A stretch of DNA of 64,000 nucleotides from WHSW01 sp963740055 (GTDB lineage Bacteria; Actinomycetota; Thermoleophilia; Solirubrobacterales; 70-9), in assembly GCA_963740055.1 (NCBI GenBank), contig CAVUCL010000005.1:62001-126000 (forward strand), in the 5' to 3' direction. The notes below the pieces were generated by a model. The model made no database searches. It had not been told where the DNA came from and saw only the letters and a list, made by a program, of their open reading frames with translations. Shown here piece by piece: positions 7,163 through 16,382 of this stretch. The position numbers and the translations under genes were made by a program. Position 1 is the stretch's first letter; each line of letters opens with the position of its first letter.

Positions 7163-8671
7163 TCACGAGAGCCCGTAGATCGGGCCGAAGCGCGAGCGCA
7201 GGTGGGCGAGTAGCGGTGCCGGGTCGAGCGGGCCGCCGGTGACGCGCTCGATCATCGCTGCGGGCTCGAGCTTGCCCCCGTGGCGGTAGATCCGCTCGGC
7301 GAGGAAGTCGCGCAGCGGCTCGAGTTCGCCGGCGCCGAGCTGGGCGTCGAGGTCGGGCAGCTCGGCGCGGGCGAGCTCCCAGACCTGCCCGGCGATCACG
7401 TTGCCGAGCGAGTAGGTGGGGAAGTAGCCGTACTCGCCCGCGGCCCAGTGCACGTCCTGAAGCACTCCGCGAGCGTCGTCGGGGACCTCGACCTCGAGCA
7501 TCTCGAGCATCGCTGCCCGCCACGCGTCCGGGAGCTCGGCGGCGCCGAGCCGGCCCTCGAACAGGGCGAGCTCGAGCTCGAACCGAAGCGCGATGTGGAG
7601 GTTGTAGGTGACCTCGTCGGCCTCGACCCGGATCAGGGAGGGCTCGACCGCGTTCGCGGCCCGATGGAGCTCGTCGAGCGAGACCTCGCCGAAGTGCTCT
7701 GCGAAGTGCTCGCGCAGGGTCGGCAGCAGGTGGCCGAGGAAGGGCTTGCCGCGGCCGACCCAGTTCTCCCACATCCGGCTCTGCGACTCGTCGAAGCCGA
7801 GCGAGACCGAGCGGCAGAGCGGGGTCCGCTCGAGCTCGGGGGGGAGGCCGTTGTGGTACAGCGCGTGGCCCACCTCGTGGATCAGCGACCACAGCGAGCT
7901 GCCGATGTAGTCGACCTCGTAGCGGGTCGTGATCCGCAGGTCGGAGACCCCGATCGCGCTCGCGAACGGATGCACGGTGGTGTCCAGGCGCCAGGCGCCG
8001 GGCTCGAGCGGCAGCATCATCGCGACCTCGCGCACGAGCGCCTCCTGGGCGGGGACCGGGAACTCGCCGCGCAGGCACGAGCGGTCGATCGCGACCCCGC
8101 TGGCGGCGATCTCGCCGAGCAGCTGCTCGCAGCCCTCGCGCAACCGGCCCAGCAGCGGGCGCAGCTCGGCGGTGCGCATCCCGGGCTCGAAGTCGTCGAG
8201 CAGCGCGTCGTAGGGATGCTCGGTCTCGAAGCACTCGGCGTATCGCCGCTTCAGCTCCAACACCCGGTCGAGGTGCGGTAGCAGAGCGGCGAAGTCCGAG
8301 CGCGCGCGGGCGCCCTCCCAGGCGTGCTCGGCGATCGACGACTCGCGGGCGATCTCGGCCCGCAGCTCGGCCGGCACCCGTCGAGCCTTCTCCCAGCCAC
8401 GGCTCGCGCTTCGAACCAGGCTCGACTCGAACGAGTCCTCGGCGGCGCCGTCGAGTCGCTCGCGGACGCGGTCGATCGCCCGTCCGAGCTCGTCCGAGGC
8501 GAGGCGCTGGTGGCGGATCCGGGTCAGCGTCGCGATCTGCTCGGCGCGCACCGCGGCGCCGCGCGGTGGCATCTGGGTACGCTCGTCCCACTCGAGCAAC
8601 TCGCGAGCGCGTCCGAGATCCGAGATCTCGGCGCAGATTCCGAGCAGCGCATCGAGCGGTTCGGACACCAC
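7163..8671 (-). CDS. Carboxypeptidase Taq-type metallopeptidase (M32)
   Basis: A 502-residue protein, the full length for family M32. The zinc motif HEVGH (in LIHEVGHALYHNGLP) and the downstream Glu region SLGFDESQSRMWENWVGRG are intact. M32 enzymes remove C-terminal residues from peptides in the cytoplasm in a metal-dependent way. The start is GTG at 8671, or a second GTG three bases inside. TAGCGT (minus strand, 8682-8677) ends only 5 bases before it, so the mRNA is likely nearly leaderless. It is convergent with the CarH-like gene and has no operon partner. Confidence 0.92.
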   Translation of the reverse strand: MVSEPLDALLGICAEISDLGRARELLEWDERTQMPPRGAAVRAEQIATLTRIRHQRLASDELGRAIDRVRERLDGAAEDSFESSLVRSASRGWEKARRVPAELRAEIARESSIAEHAWEGARARSDFAALLPHLDRVLELKRRYAECFETEHPYDALLDDFEPGMRTAELRPLLGRLREGCEQLLGEIAASGVAIDRSCLRGEFPVPAQEALVREVAMMLPLEPGAWRLDTTVHPFASAIGVSDLRITTRYEVDYIGSSLWSLIHEVGHALYHNGLPPELERTPLCRSVSLGFDESQSRMWENWVGRGKPFLGHLLPTLREHFAEHFGEVSLDELHRAANAVEPSLIRVEADEVTYNLHIALRFELELALFEGRLGAAELPDAWRAAMLEMLEVEVPDDARGVLQDVHWAAGEYGYFPTYSLGNVIAGQVWELARAELPDLDAQLGAGELEPLRDFLAERIYRHGGKLEPAAMIERVTGGPLDPAPLLAHLRSRFGPIYGLS

Positions 8672-8749
8672 CGCTCACGCTAACCGAACCGAGCCGCGGC
8701 CCGGGCCAGTCGCCGCGCGCCGTCCGCACGGGTCCGCGACCATGGTGCG

Positions 8750-9607
8750 ATGCGGATCGGGCGCTTCGAGGCCACCGGCGGGGAGCCGTTCGTCGGCGAG
8801 CTCAAGGACGGGCGCGTGCACCGGGTCGCGGCCGGCGGGATCATCGCCTGGCTGGCCGGGGAGGGCAGGGGCCGCTCCGGCGAGGTCGCCGACGCCGCCG
8901 AACTGCGGACCCTGGCGCCGGTGCCGGAGCCGCCGAGCGTGCGCGACTTCTACGCCTACGAGGAGCACGTCGCAGCCGGCGCGCGGCGCCGCGGGCGCGA
9001 GATCGCGCCGCACTGGTACGAGGCGCCGGCGTTCTACTTCTCCAACCCGGCCTCGGTGCTCGGGCCCGGCGACCCGCTGCGCCGGCCCGAGGTGACCGAG
9101 ATGCTCGACTTCGAGCTCGAGATCGCGGCGGTGATCGGGCTCGACCCCGGCGGCTCGGGCGACCTCGGGATCGCAGGGTTCACGCTCATGAACGACTGGT
9201 CGGCGCGCGACGTGCAGGCGGCCGAGGTCACGGTCGGGCTCGGTCCGGCGAAGGCGAAGGACTTCGGCACCAGCCTCGGCCCGCTGATCGTCACCCCCGA
9301 CGAGCTCCCGTATGAGGACGGGCGGCTGGCGATCGAGGCACGGGTGCGGGTCAACGGCGAGCAGGTGAGCGCGGCCGAAGCCGCGGCGAAGCACTTCGGC
9401 TGGCCCGAGCTGGTCGCGCACGCCGCCCGCGACACCCGCCTGCGCCCCGGCGACGTGCTCGGCTCCGGGACGCTCGCCGGCGGATGCCTGCTCGAGCTCG
9501 GGCCGCTGACCGCCGCCGGTCGCGACGGCGGCCGCTGGATCGAGCCCGGCGACCTGGTCGAGCTCGAGGCCGACGGCCTCGGCACCCTGGCGACCCCGGT
9601 CGTCTGA
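8750..9607 (+). CDS. Fumarylacetoacetate hydrolase family protein
   Basis: A 285-residue FAH-fold protein. Conserved segments include RDFYAYEEHV, FYFSNPASVLGPGD, the metal-ligand stretch LDFELEIAAVIG, FTLMNDWSARDVQ and AKDFGTSLGPLIVTPDEL. FAH cleaves fumarylacetoacetate to fumarate and acetoacetate, the last step of tyrosine degradation. With hpd, hmgA and phhA within 3-5 kb, that role is likely here, although the FAH family also contains other acylpyruvate hydrolases. There is no obvious Shine-Dalgarno. The permease that follows may be cotranscribed. Confidence 0.85.
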   Translation: MRIGRFEATGGEPFVGELKDGRVHRVAAGGIIAWLAGEGRGRSGEVADAAELRTLAPVPEPPSVRDFYAYEEHVAAGARRRGREIAPHWYEAPAFYFSNPASVLGPGDPLRRPEVTEMLDFELEIAAVIGLDPGGSGDLGIAGFTLMNDWSARDVQAAEVTVGLGPAKAKDFGTSLGPLIVTPDELPYEDGRLAIEARVRVNGEQVSAAEAAAKHFGWPELVAHAARDTRLRPGDVLGSGTLAGGCLLELGPLTAAGRDGGRWIEPGDLVELEADGLGTLATPVV

Positions 9608-9670
9608 GCACAGCGGGCGCCGCCGACCGGGGCGAGGAATGGCCGCCGGACCGGCGAATAGGTCGGAGTC

Positions 9671-10789
9671 GTGATGGCGGTGATGACCCCGCGGGACCCG
9701 TTCGGGCGCGCAGCGCTGCGCGCGGTGCTGATCGTGGTCACGGTCGTCCTCGCGCTCTACGTCATCTACCTGCTGAAGACTCCGCTCACCTGGCTCGTGA
9801 TCGCCGCCTTCATCGCGGTCGCGATGTCGGGCCCGGTGAACGTGCTCCAGCGCCGGATGAAGCGCGGGCTCGCAATCGCGCTCGCCTATTCGGCGCTGGT
9901 CCTGATCCCGATCGGGCTCGGGGCGCTGCTGATCCCGAACATCGTCGGCCAGATCGAGACCCTCGCGGGCAACGTCCCGCAGTACTCGCAGGACGTGACC
10001 GAGTTCGTGCAGGAGAACGAGACGCTCAACGACTTGAACGAGAAGTACGACTTCACCAGCGAGATCCAGAGCGCCGCGGACGACCTCCCGAGCCGGATCG
10101 GCGACGCCGCCGGGGTGCTGCAGGACATCGGCGTCGGCGTCGTCAACTCGATCTTCGCCACGGTCACGATCCTGATCCTGAGCGTCTTCATGGTCGGCGG
10201 CGGGCCGCGCTGGGCGGCGGCGTTCGTGCGCGCGCAGCCACCCGGGCGCGCCGAGCGCGTCGACCGCGCCCTGCACGACGTCGCCGACGCGATCGGCAAC
10301 TTCGTCGGCGGGGCCCTGGTGCAGGCGACGATCGCCGGGGTGAGCGCGTTCATCGTGCTCAAGATCCTCGGCGCGCCGTTCGCGGCGCCGCTCGCCCTGA
10401 TAGTCGCCTTCTTCGACCTGATCCCGGTGGTCGGCGCGACGATCGCCGCGGTCTTGATCGGGATCGTGCTCCTGTTCGTCAACTTCCCGGTCGCGGTGAT
10501 CATCTGGGCGATCTGGGCGATCGTCTACCAGCAGTTCGAGAACTACGTGATCCAACCGCAGATCCAGAAGCGCGCGGTCCAGGTGGAGCCGTTCACGGTG
10601 CTCGTCGCGGTGCTCTTCGGCTCGACCCTGTTCGGGGTCCTCGGAGCGGTGCTGGCGATCCCGGCCGCGGCGACGCTGCAGATCGCCTGGCGCGAGTACC
10701 GCGACTACCGGCGCGAGTCGCTGACGGTCCCCGCCGAGGGTCCCTCGACCCCGATCGTCCCCCCCGGCGCCGCGCCCTCGAGCACGTAG
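9671..10789 (+). CDS. AI-2E family transporter (PerM-like permease)
   Basis: A 372-residue membrane protein with about seven to eight hydrophobic helices in the AI-2E/PerM arrangement: two or three N-terminal helices, a hydrophilic helical stretch (residues 95-150), then a C-terminal helix cluster including GALVQATIAGVSAFIVLKILG and VQVEPFTVLVAVLFGSTLFG. Family members export small molecules or act as Na+/H+ antiporters; the substrate here is unknown. GTG at 9671 is preceded by TAGGTC ending 6 bases earlier; ATG at 9674, five bases after GGAG, is equally possible. The tail is disordered and Pro-rich. Confidence 0.85.
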   Translation: MMAVMTPRDPFGRAALRAVLIVVTVVLALYVIYLLKTPLTWLVIAAFIAVAMSGPVNVLQRRMKRGLAIALAYSALVLIPIGLGALLIPNIVGQIETLAGNVPQYSQDVTEFVQENETLNDLNEKYDFTSEIQSAADDLPSRIGDAAGVLQDIGVGVVNSIFATVTILILSVFMVGGGPRWAAAFVRAQPPGRAERVDRALHDVADAIGNFVGGALVQATIAGVSAFIVLKILGAPFAAPLALIVAFFDLIPVVGATIAAVLIGIVLLFVNFPVAVIIWAIWAIVYQQFENYVIQPQIQKRAVQVEPFTVLVAVLFGSTLFGVLGAVLAIPAAATLQIAWREYRDYRRESLTVPAEGPSTPIVPPGAAPSST

Positions 10790-10856
10790 GAGCTCAGTCA
10801 CGAAACGGGTCAAGTAGGGGGCCGCAGGCTGTGAGGCCGCGAACGAGCGGTCGGAC

Positions 10857-10909
10857 CCGGGGTCGGTCGAGTTTGGTGGCTCTCACGCCCAGAAGTCGAC
10901 CAACCCCGG
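10857..10909. terminator. Long inverted repeat between convergent genes
   Basis: CCGGGGTCGGTCGA (10857-10870) is nearly complementary to TCGACCAACCCCGG (10896-10909): 13 of 14 pairs on one strand, and a G-U fills the gap on the other. It sits between the permease and the convergent Lrp gene, where a bidirectional terminator is expected. There is no U-tract, so the call is tentative. Confidence 0.45.
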
Positions 10910-10914
10910 AGAGT

Positions 10915-11358
10915 TCAGGCGTTGACGACCGGGCGGTCGAACAGGGTCGAGAGCACGACCTGGGTCTGGGTCCTGGTCACCCCGGCGGTCTCGCGGATCT
11001 GCTCGAGCGAGCGCTCGAGGTGGCCGGTGTCGGCGGCGCGCAGGTGCAGGATCGCGCTCGGGCCGCCGGCGATCGTGTAGGCGGCCTCGACCTCGGGGTA
11101 GCCGGCGACCGCCGCCTGGATCTCCTCGCCCGACATCCGCCCCTCGCAGAAGAGCTCGACGAAGGCGTGCGTGCTCCAGCCGATCGCCGCCGGGTCGACG
11201 GTCGCCGAGTAGCCGCGGATCACCCCGTCGCGCTCGAGCCGGTCGACGCGGCGCTTGACCGCCGGGGCCGAGAGCGACACCCGGGCGCCGATGTCCTGGA
11301 ACGTGCGCCGCGCGTTCTCGCGCAGCAGCGCAACGATTCGGTGGTCGGTCGCGTCCAT
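10915..11358 (-). CDS. Lrp/AsnC family transcriptional regulator
   Basis: A 147-residue Lrp-type protein. An N-terminal helix-turn-helix (about residues 4-55, with DIGARVSLSAPAVKRRVDRLERDGVI) is joined to a C-terminal RAM/effector domain (about 65-140) with the family strand pattern. ATG at 11358 follows GGGG by a few bases; longer upstream readings are not needed. It is divergent from hpd, so it probably controls the tyrosine/phenylalanine degradation genes in response to an amino acid, as related Lrp proteins do. The effector is inferred only from context. Confidence 0.9.
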   Translation of the reverse strand: MDATDHRIVALLRENARRTFQDIGARVSLSAPAVKRRVDRLERDGVIRGYSATVDPAAIGWSTHAFVELFCEGRMSGEEIQAAVAGYPEVEAAYTIAGGPSAILHLRAADTGHLERSLEQIRETAGVTRTQTQVVLSTLFDRPVVNA

Positions 11359-11395
11359 TTCCCCAGTGTAGCGGCTGATACGCAACGAATCGCTA

Positions 11396-11423
11396 TTGAG
11401 AGCGGGCGACGAACGGGTAATCA
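11396..11423 (+). promoter_or_regulatory. Putative promoter of the hpd-hmgA-phhA operon
   Basis: TTGAGA (11396-11401) and TAATCA (11418-11423) are separated by 16 bp. The segment lies in the 103-bp gap between divergent lrp and hpd, 39 bases before the hpd ATG. Confidence 0.45.
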
Positions 11424-11461
11424 TAAAGCGACGCCCAGAGATCCCTGCCCCGAGGAGCGAG

Positions 11462-12587
11462 ATGACGACCGAGACGGTCCCGCAACCACCCGCGCAATCG
11501 CGCGACGAGATGCCGCTGCACGGCATCGACCACATCGAGCTCTACGTCGGCAACGCGACCCAGGCCGCGTACTGGTTCACGCACGCGCTCGGCTTCGCCC
11601 CGACCGCGTACGCGGGGCTCGAGACCGGCAGCCGCGACCGCTGCCTCGCACGTGCTCCAGCAGGGCCGGATCCGGCTCGTGCTCACGGCGCCGCTGCTCG
11701 GGACGAGCGAGATCGCCCGCCACGTCGGCGCCCACGGCGACGGGGTCAAGGTGATCGCGCTCTCGGTCCCCGACGCCGAGCACGCCTATCGCTACGCGGT
11801 CCAGCACGGCGCCCGCGGGGTGCGCGAGCCGTGGGAGGCCTCCGACGACTCGGGCACCGTGCGGATGGCGACGATCGCGACCTACGGCGAGACCCTGCAC
11901 ACGTTCGTCGAGCGCGACGGATACGCGGGGCCGTTCCTGCCCGGCTTCGCCCCCGCCGAGCCGAGCGGCGGCGACGCCGGGCTGCTCGCCGGCATCGACC
12001 ACGTGGTCGGCAACGTCGAGCTCGGCCGCCTCGACGAGTGGGTCGGCTACTACGAGCGCGTCTTCGGGATGACCGAGATGATCCACTTCACCGACCACGA
12101 CATCGGCACCGAGTACTCGGCGCTGATGTCGAAGGTGATGGCCGACGGCAAGGGCCGGGTCAAGTTCCCGATCAACGAGCCCGCCGAGGGCCAGCGCAAG
12201 TCGCAGATCGAGGAGTACCTCGAGTACTACGGCGGCCCCGGCGCCCAGCACCTCGCGCTGGCGACGACCGACATCGTCGCCACCGTGAAGGAGCTGCGCG
12301 AACGCGGGGTCCGCTTCCTGGCGACGCCCGACAGCTACTACGAGGAGCTGCCGGGGCGGATCGGCGAGATCGACGAGGAGCTCGACGACCTGCGCGAGCT
12401 CGGGATCCTCGCCGACCGCGACGACGAGGGCTACCTGCTGCAGATCTTCACCCAGACGATCGGCGACCGGCCGACAGTCTTCCTCGAGGTGATCGAGCGC
12501 CACGGCGCCCGCGGCTTCGGCGAGGGCAACTTCAAGGCCCTGTTCGAGGCGATCGAGCGCGAGCAGGAGAAGCGAGGCAACCTGTGA
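11462..12587 (+). CDS. hpd: 4-Hydroxyphenylpyruvate dioxygenase, interrupted by a 1-base frameshift
   Basis: HPD converts 4-hydroxyphenylpyruvate to homogentisate using non-heme Fe(II). Both vicinal-oxygen-chelate domains are present: GIDHIELYVGN at the start and GIDHVVGNVEL in the second half. The iron ligands fall at the His of IDHVV, the His of AQHLAL and the Glu of FLEVIER. The frame is broken after SRDR near 11642: reading continues correctly (ASHVLQQG) if the single T at 11642 is removed, giving 374 residues, a normal length. ATG at 11462 follows GAGGAG. The stop overlaps the hmgA GTG as GTGA. A sequencing indel is more likely than a dead gene. Confidence 0.88.
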
Positions 12588-13768
12588 GATACCACCGGCT
12601 GGGACAGGTCCCGGCGAAGCGCCACACGCAGTTCCGCACCAACGGTCGCCTGCTGGTCGAGGAGGTCGCCGGCTACGAGGGCTTCTCCGGCAACGAGTCG
12701 ATCCTCTATCACCACGAGTCGCCGTGCCGGATCGCCGAGGCGGGGGAGTTCACCCCGATCGAGCACACCGAGTGGGTGCCTGACGCGCACGTGCATCGCC
12801 ACCTGGTCACCGGGCCGGTCGAGCCCGAGGGCGACCCGGTCAGCGGCCGGCGTTGCCTGATGTGGAACTCCGACATCGAGGTCTCGCTCTGCCGCCCGGT
12901 CGCCGAGGCCGAGGGCTTCTTCCGCGACGGCGAGGGCGACGAGGTCTTCTTCGTCTGCGAGGGGTCGGGAACGCTCGAGACCGTCTACGGCCGGGTCCCC
13001 TATCGCGAGCACGACTACATCGTCGTCCCGCGCGGCACCACCTACCGGTTCGCGTTCGACGACACGCCGCAGACCTGGCTCGTGTTCCACACCCCGGGAG
13101 AGATCGAGACCCCGAACCGCTACCGCAACCGCTACGGCCAGCTGCTCGAGTCGGCGCCGTTCTCGCAGCGCGACTTCCACCCGCCGGTCGAGCTCGACAC
13201 CTTCCGCGAGGGCGGCGAGCATGAGCTCACGGTGCGCGTTCGCGGCGGCCTGCAGCGCTACCTGCTCGACTACCACCCCTTCGACGTCGTCGGCTGGGAC
13301 GGCTACGTCTACCCGTACACGTTCAACGTCCACGACTTCGAGCCGCGGACCGGGCGCCTGCACCTGCCGCCGCCGGTGCACCAGACGTTCCAGGGCCCGA
13401 ACTTCGTCATCTGCTCGTTCTGCCCGCGCGAGCTCGACTACGACCCCGAGGCGGTGCCGCTGCCCTACCACCACTCGAACCTGCAGTCCGAGGAGGTCAT
13501 CTACTACGTCTCGGGCGAGTTCGGCAGCCGCAAGGGGATCGAGGCGGGGTCGGTGACCGTCCATCCCTCCGGGCTTCCCCACGGGCCCCAGCCGGGCCTG
13601 GTCGAGAAGGCGCTCGGGATGCGGCGCACCGAGGAGCTGGCGGTGATGTGGGACACGTTCAAGCCGCTGCGGCTGGCGCAGCTCTCGCGCGAGCTCGACG
13701 ACCCCGCCTACGCCTACTCGTGGCGCGAGCAGGCGCCGGCGCCGGTCGCCGAGTCGACCACGGGTTAG
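12584..13768 (+). CDS. hmgA: Homogentisate 1,2-dioxygenase
   Basis: A 394-residue cupin-fold dioxygenase that opens the homogentisate ring to maleylacetoacetate. The C-terminal cupin carries the metal region: PYHHSNLQSEEVIYYVSGEF supplies His/Glu and HPSGLPHGPQPG the last His, resembling the HGD signature. The N-terminal cupin contains DEVFFVCEGSGTLET and YIVVPRGTTYRF. GTG at 12584 overlaps the hpd stop, so translation is coupled. Downstream phhA follows after 15 bases, forming a three-gene operon. Confidence 0.88.
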   Translation: MRYHRLGQVPAKRHTQFRTNGRLLVEEVAGYEGFSGNESILYHHESPCRIAEAGEFTPIEHTEWVPDAHVHRHLVTGPVEPEGDPVSGRRCLMWNSDIEVSLCRPVAEAEGFFRDGEGDEVFFVCEGSGTLETVYGRVPYREHDYIVVPRGTTYRFAFDDTPQTWLVFHTPGEIETPNRYRNRYGQLLESAPFSQRDFHPPVELDTFREGGEHELTVRVRGGLQRYLLDYHPFDVVGWDGYVYPYTFNVHDFEPRTGRLHLPPPVHQTFQGPNFVICSFCPRELDYDPEAVPLPYHHSNLQSEEVIYYVSGEFGSRKGIEAGSVTVHPSGLPHGPQPGLVEKALGMRRTEELAVMWDTFKPLRLAQLSRELDDPAYAYSWREQAPAPVAESTTG

Positions 13769-13783
13769 ATCGAGGAGGCATCG

Positions 13784-14677
13784 ATGTTCGAGGAGGCGCA
13801 GCTCTACTCACCGGTGACCGCGGGCAAGGACGGCTCCGCGACCGTCCACCTCGCCGACGACCACCCGGGCAAGTCGGACCCGGAATACCAGGCGCGGCGC
13901 AACCGGATCGCCGAGGCCGCCCTCGGCTGGAGTCGCGGCGAGCCGACGCCGCGGATCGACTACGCCGAGGCCGAGCAGGAGGTCTGGCGCACGGTCCAGC
14001 GCGAGCTCGCCCCGAAGCACGCGCGCTACGCCTGCCGGGCGTTTCGCGACGCGGTCGCGGCGCTCGCCCTGCCGACCGACAGGATCCCGCAGCTCGACGA
14101 GGTGACCGAGTCGCTCGAGCGCCTGACCGGGTTTCGCTACGTCCCCGCCGCCGGGATCGTCCCCGTGCGCGAGTTCTACGGCAACCTCGCCGATCGCGAG
14201 TTCCACTCGACCCAGTACATCCGCCACCCCTCGGCGCCGCTGTACACGCCCGAGCCCGACCTGATCCACGAGGTGATCGGCCACGGCAACCTGCTCGCCG
14301 ACCCCCGCTTCGCCGAGCTCAACCGGCTCGCGGGCGAGGCCGCGCGCCGGGCGGAGACCGACGAGGGCGTGCAGTTCGTCGCCGACGTGTTCTGGTTCAC
14401 GATCGAGTTCGGGGTCCTGCGCGAGGAGGGCGAGCTGCGCGCCTACGGCGCCGGCATCCTGTCCAGCTACGGCGAGATCGAGGAGTTCCGCCAGATGGAG
14501 ATCCGCCCGCTCGACTTCCACGAGATGGGGACGATCGAGTACGACATCACCCACTACCAGCCGGTCCTGTTCGCGGCCGAGTCGCTCGACCATCTCGTCG
14601 ACGAGCTCGGCGCCTTCTTCAGCGAGTTCACCGACGAGACCCCGCAGCGGCTCGCGCGCGAGCGCTCGATCGTCTAG
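13784..14677 (+). CDS. phhA: Phenylalanine 4-hydroxylase (aromatic amino acid hydroxylase)
   Basis: A 297-residue biopterin-dependent hydroxylase. The iron site is visible: HEVIGH supplies the two His, and a Glu follows in TIEFGVLREEGELRAYGAG. FHSTQYIRHPSAPLYTPEPD upstream is also typical. It would hydroxylate phenylalanine to tyrosine with a tetrahydropterin cofactor, feeding the tyrosine pathway encoded by the two genes before it. GAGGAGG precedes the ATG by 5 bases. No regulatory ACT domain is present, as is normal for bacterial forms. Confidence 0.92.
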   Translation: MFEEAQLYSPVTAGKDGSATVHLADDHPGKSDPEYQARRNRIAEAALGWSRGEPTPRIDYAEAEQEVWRTVQRELAPKHARYACRAFRDAVAALALPTDRIPQLDEVTESLERLTGFRYVPAAGIVPVREFYGNLADREFHSTQYIRHPSAPLYTPEPDLIHEVIGHGNLLADPRFAELNRLAGEAARRAETDEGVQFVADVFWFTIEFGVLREEGELRAYGAGILSSYGEIEEFRQMEIRPLDFHEMGTIEYDITHYQPVLFAAESLDHLVDELGAFFSEFTDETPQRLARERSIV

Positions 14678-14682
14678 AGGCT

Positions 14683-14697
14683 TAGGCTGGCCGCATG
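14683..14697 (+). promoter_or_regulatory. -10 element and leaderless start, ilvA
   Basis: TAGGCT (14683-14688) ends 6 bases before the ATG, and no Shine-Dalgarno is present. A transcript starting at the usual distance would begin at or next to the start codon. Confidence 0.55.
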
Positions 14698-15921
14698 GCC
14701 ACTCGGGCGTCAACCTCGCTCGGCATAGAGGCGGTCGAGCGGGCCGCTGAGACGATTCGCGGCGAGGTCCGAACGACACCGGTGATCGCGGCGGGGGAGA
14801 TCTCGCGCCGCGCCGGGGCGCCGGTGACGCTGAAGGCCGAGAACCTGCAGCGGACCGGGTCGTTCAAGGTCCGCGGGGCGCTGAACCGCGTCGCTGCGCT
14901 GAGCGAGGCCGAGATCGCCGCCGGGGTCGTCGCCGCGAGCGCCGGCAACCACGCGCAGGCGGTCGCCGTCGCGGCCCGAGCGCGCGACACCAGGGCGCTC
15001 CTGTTCATGCCGTCGACGGCGCCGATCGCCAAGGTCGAAGCGGTGCGGGCCTACGGGGGCGAGGTCAGGCTCGTCGGGGGCTCCTACGACGACGCGGCCG
15101 CCGCCGCGCGCGAGTCGGCGGCCGGCGACGGGCTCACGCTCGTGCACGCCTTCGACGATCCGGACGTGGTCGCCGGGCAGGGCACGATCGGGCTCGAGAT
15201 TGCCGCCCAGGCTCCGTCGACGAGGCTGATCGTGGTCGCGGTCGGAGGCGGCGCGCTCGCGGCCGGGATCGCGATTGCGGCCAAGGACCGGATTCCGGGC
15301 CTGCGGGTGATCGGCGTCCAGGCCGAGGCCTGCGCGCCGTACCCGCGCTCGCTCGAGGCACAGCAGCCGATCGGGGCGCGCTCCGCGAACACGATCTGCG
15401 ACGGGATCGCGATCAAGCGTCCCGGCGAGCTCACCCTGCCGCTGGTCTCCGAGCACGTCGACGAGGTGGTGACGGTGAGCGACGACGACGTCGCCCAGGC
15501 GATGGTGCTGCTGCTCGAGCGCTCGAAGCTGGTCGTCGAGGGCGCGGGGGCGGTCGCGGTCGCGGCGCTGCTCGCCGGCCGGGTCGCGCCCGCGTCCGAG
15601 GGCGAGACCTGCGCCGTGCTCTCGGGCGGCAACGTCGACGCGGCGCGCCTGTTCGAGTGCATCCGCCTCGGCGAGACCGCCGCCGGGCGCCGGCTCGTGT
15701 TCTCGACCGTCGTCCCCGACCGCCCGGGGGCGCTCGCCAGCCTCGTGCAGACGGTCGCCGACGAGGGCGCGAACGTGCTCGACGTCGTCCACATTCGCGA
15801 GGGCGTCGAGCTGCACGTGCGCGAGACGGGGATCCGGCTCGTGCTGCAGACCGACGGCCCCGGCCACGGCGAGCGGGTGCTGGCGGCCGTGCGCGCGCAG
15901 GGTTTCGCGATCATCGAATGA
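14695..15921 (+). CDS. ilvA: Threonine ammonia-lyase (threonine dehydratase) with ACT domain
   Basis: A 408-residue PLP enzyme of fold type II. The PLP lysine lies in GSFKVRGA (about residue 58), the substrate loop is SAGNHAQAVA and the phosphate loop is VGGGALAAG. Residues from about 330 form a single ACT domain (FSTVVPDRPGALASLV), as in the catabolic/short forms. It deaminates threonine to 2-oxobutyrate and ammonia. Its location after phhA suggests an amino-acid degradation role, though isoleucine synthesis is possible. Its last codons overlap the NUDIX start (ATGA). Confidence 0.9.
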   Translation: MATRASTSLGIEAVERAAETIRGEVRTTPVIAAGEISRRAGAPVTLKAENLQRTGSFKVRGALNRVAALSEAEIAAGVVAASAGNHAQAVAVAARARDTRALLFMPSTAPIAKVEAVRAYGGEVRLVGGSYDDAAAAARESAAGDGLTLVHAFDDPDVVAGQGTIGLEIAAQAPSTRLIVVAVGGGALAAGIAIAAKDRIPGLRVIGVQAEACAPYPRSLEAQQPIGARSANTICDGIAIKRPGELTLPLVSEHVDEVVTVSDDDVAQAMVLLLERSKLVVEGAGAVAVAALLAGRVAPASEGETCAVLSGGNVDAARLFECIRLGETAAGRRLVFSTVVPDRPGALASLVQTVADEGANVLDVVHIREGVELHVRETGIRLVLQTDGPGHGERVLAAVRAQGFAIIE

Positions 15922-16325
15922 CGGCGACGGTGCGCGCCGCCGGCGGGGTGGTGGTGCGCGAGTGCGACGGCGAGAGCCAGATCGCGGTCGTGCACCGGCC
16001 GCGCTATGACGACTGGTCGCTGCCGAAGGGCAAGCTCGATCCGGGCGAGGATTGGGCGGCCGCGGCGCTGCGCGAGGTCGAGGAGGAGACCGGGTTGCGG
16101 TGCGAGCTCGGCGAGCAGCTCGCGAGCTCGCGCTACGCCGATCGCAAGGGCCGTCCGAAGGAGGTCCGCTGGTGGCTCATGCGCCCGCTCGGCGGGCAGT
16201 TCGAGCCCGGTCGGGAGGTCGACGAGCTGCGCTGGCTCGATCTGGCGGCGGCGCTCGCGCTGCTCACCTACGAGCATGACCGCGCACTGGTTGGCGATCT
16301 CGGCCTCGTACAGCCGTCCAGCTGA
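15918..16325 (+). CDS. NUDIX hydrolase (MutT-like)
   Basis: A 135-residue protein with a complete Nudix box (G-x5-E-x7-R-E-x2-E-E-x-G) in GKLDPGEDWAAAALREVEEETGL, starting near residue 39. It hydrolyses a nucleoside diphosphate linked to another group; candidates are oxidised nucleotides or diadenosine polyphosphates. The N-terminal AAGGVVVRECDGESQIAVVHRPRYDDWSLPKGK pattern resembles MutT1/Ap4A-type enzymes. ATG at 15918 overlaps the ilvA stop by four bases. Confidence 0.88.
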   Translation: MTATVRAAGGVVVRECDGESQIAVVHRPRYDDWSLPKGKLDPGEDWAAAALREVEEETGLRCELGEQLASSRYADRKGRPKEVRWWLMRPLGGQFEPGREVDELRWLDLAAALALLTYEHDRALVGDLGLVQPSS

Positions 16326-16382
16326 GGCGGCGATCCTGCCCCGGGTCCGCGGCCGGGTCGATGACTTTCATGGACACGCATG

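Noticed and set aside
11396..13768. One long frame joining the hpd N-terminus with hmgA
   Set aside because: The middle of that frame is Arg/Ala-rich noise; the true hpd sequence runs in another frame after 11642, and hmgA starts anew at GTG 12584.
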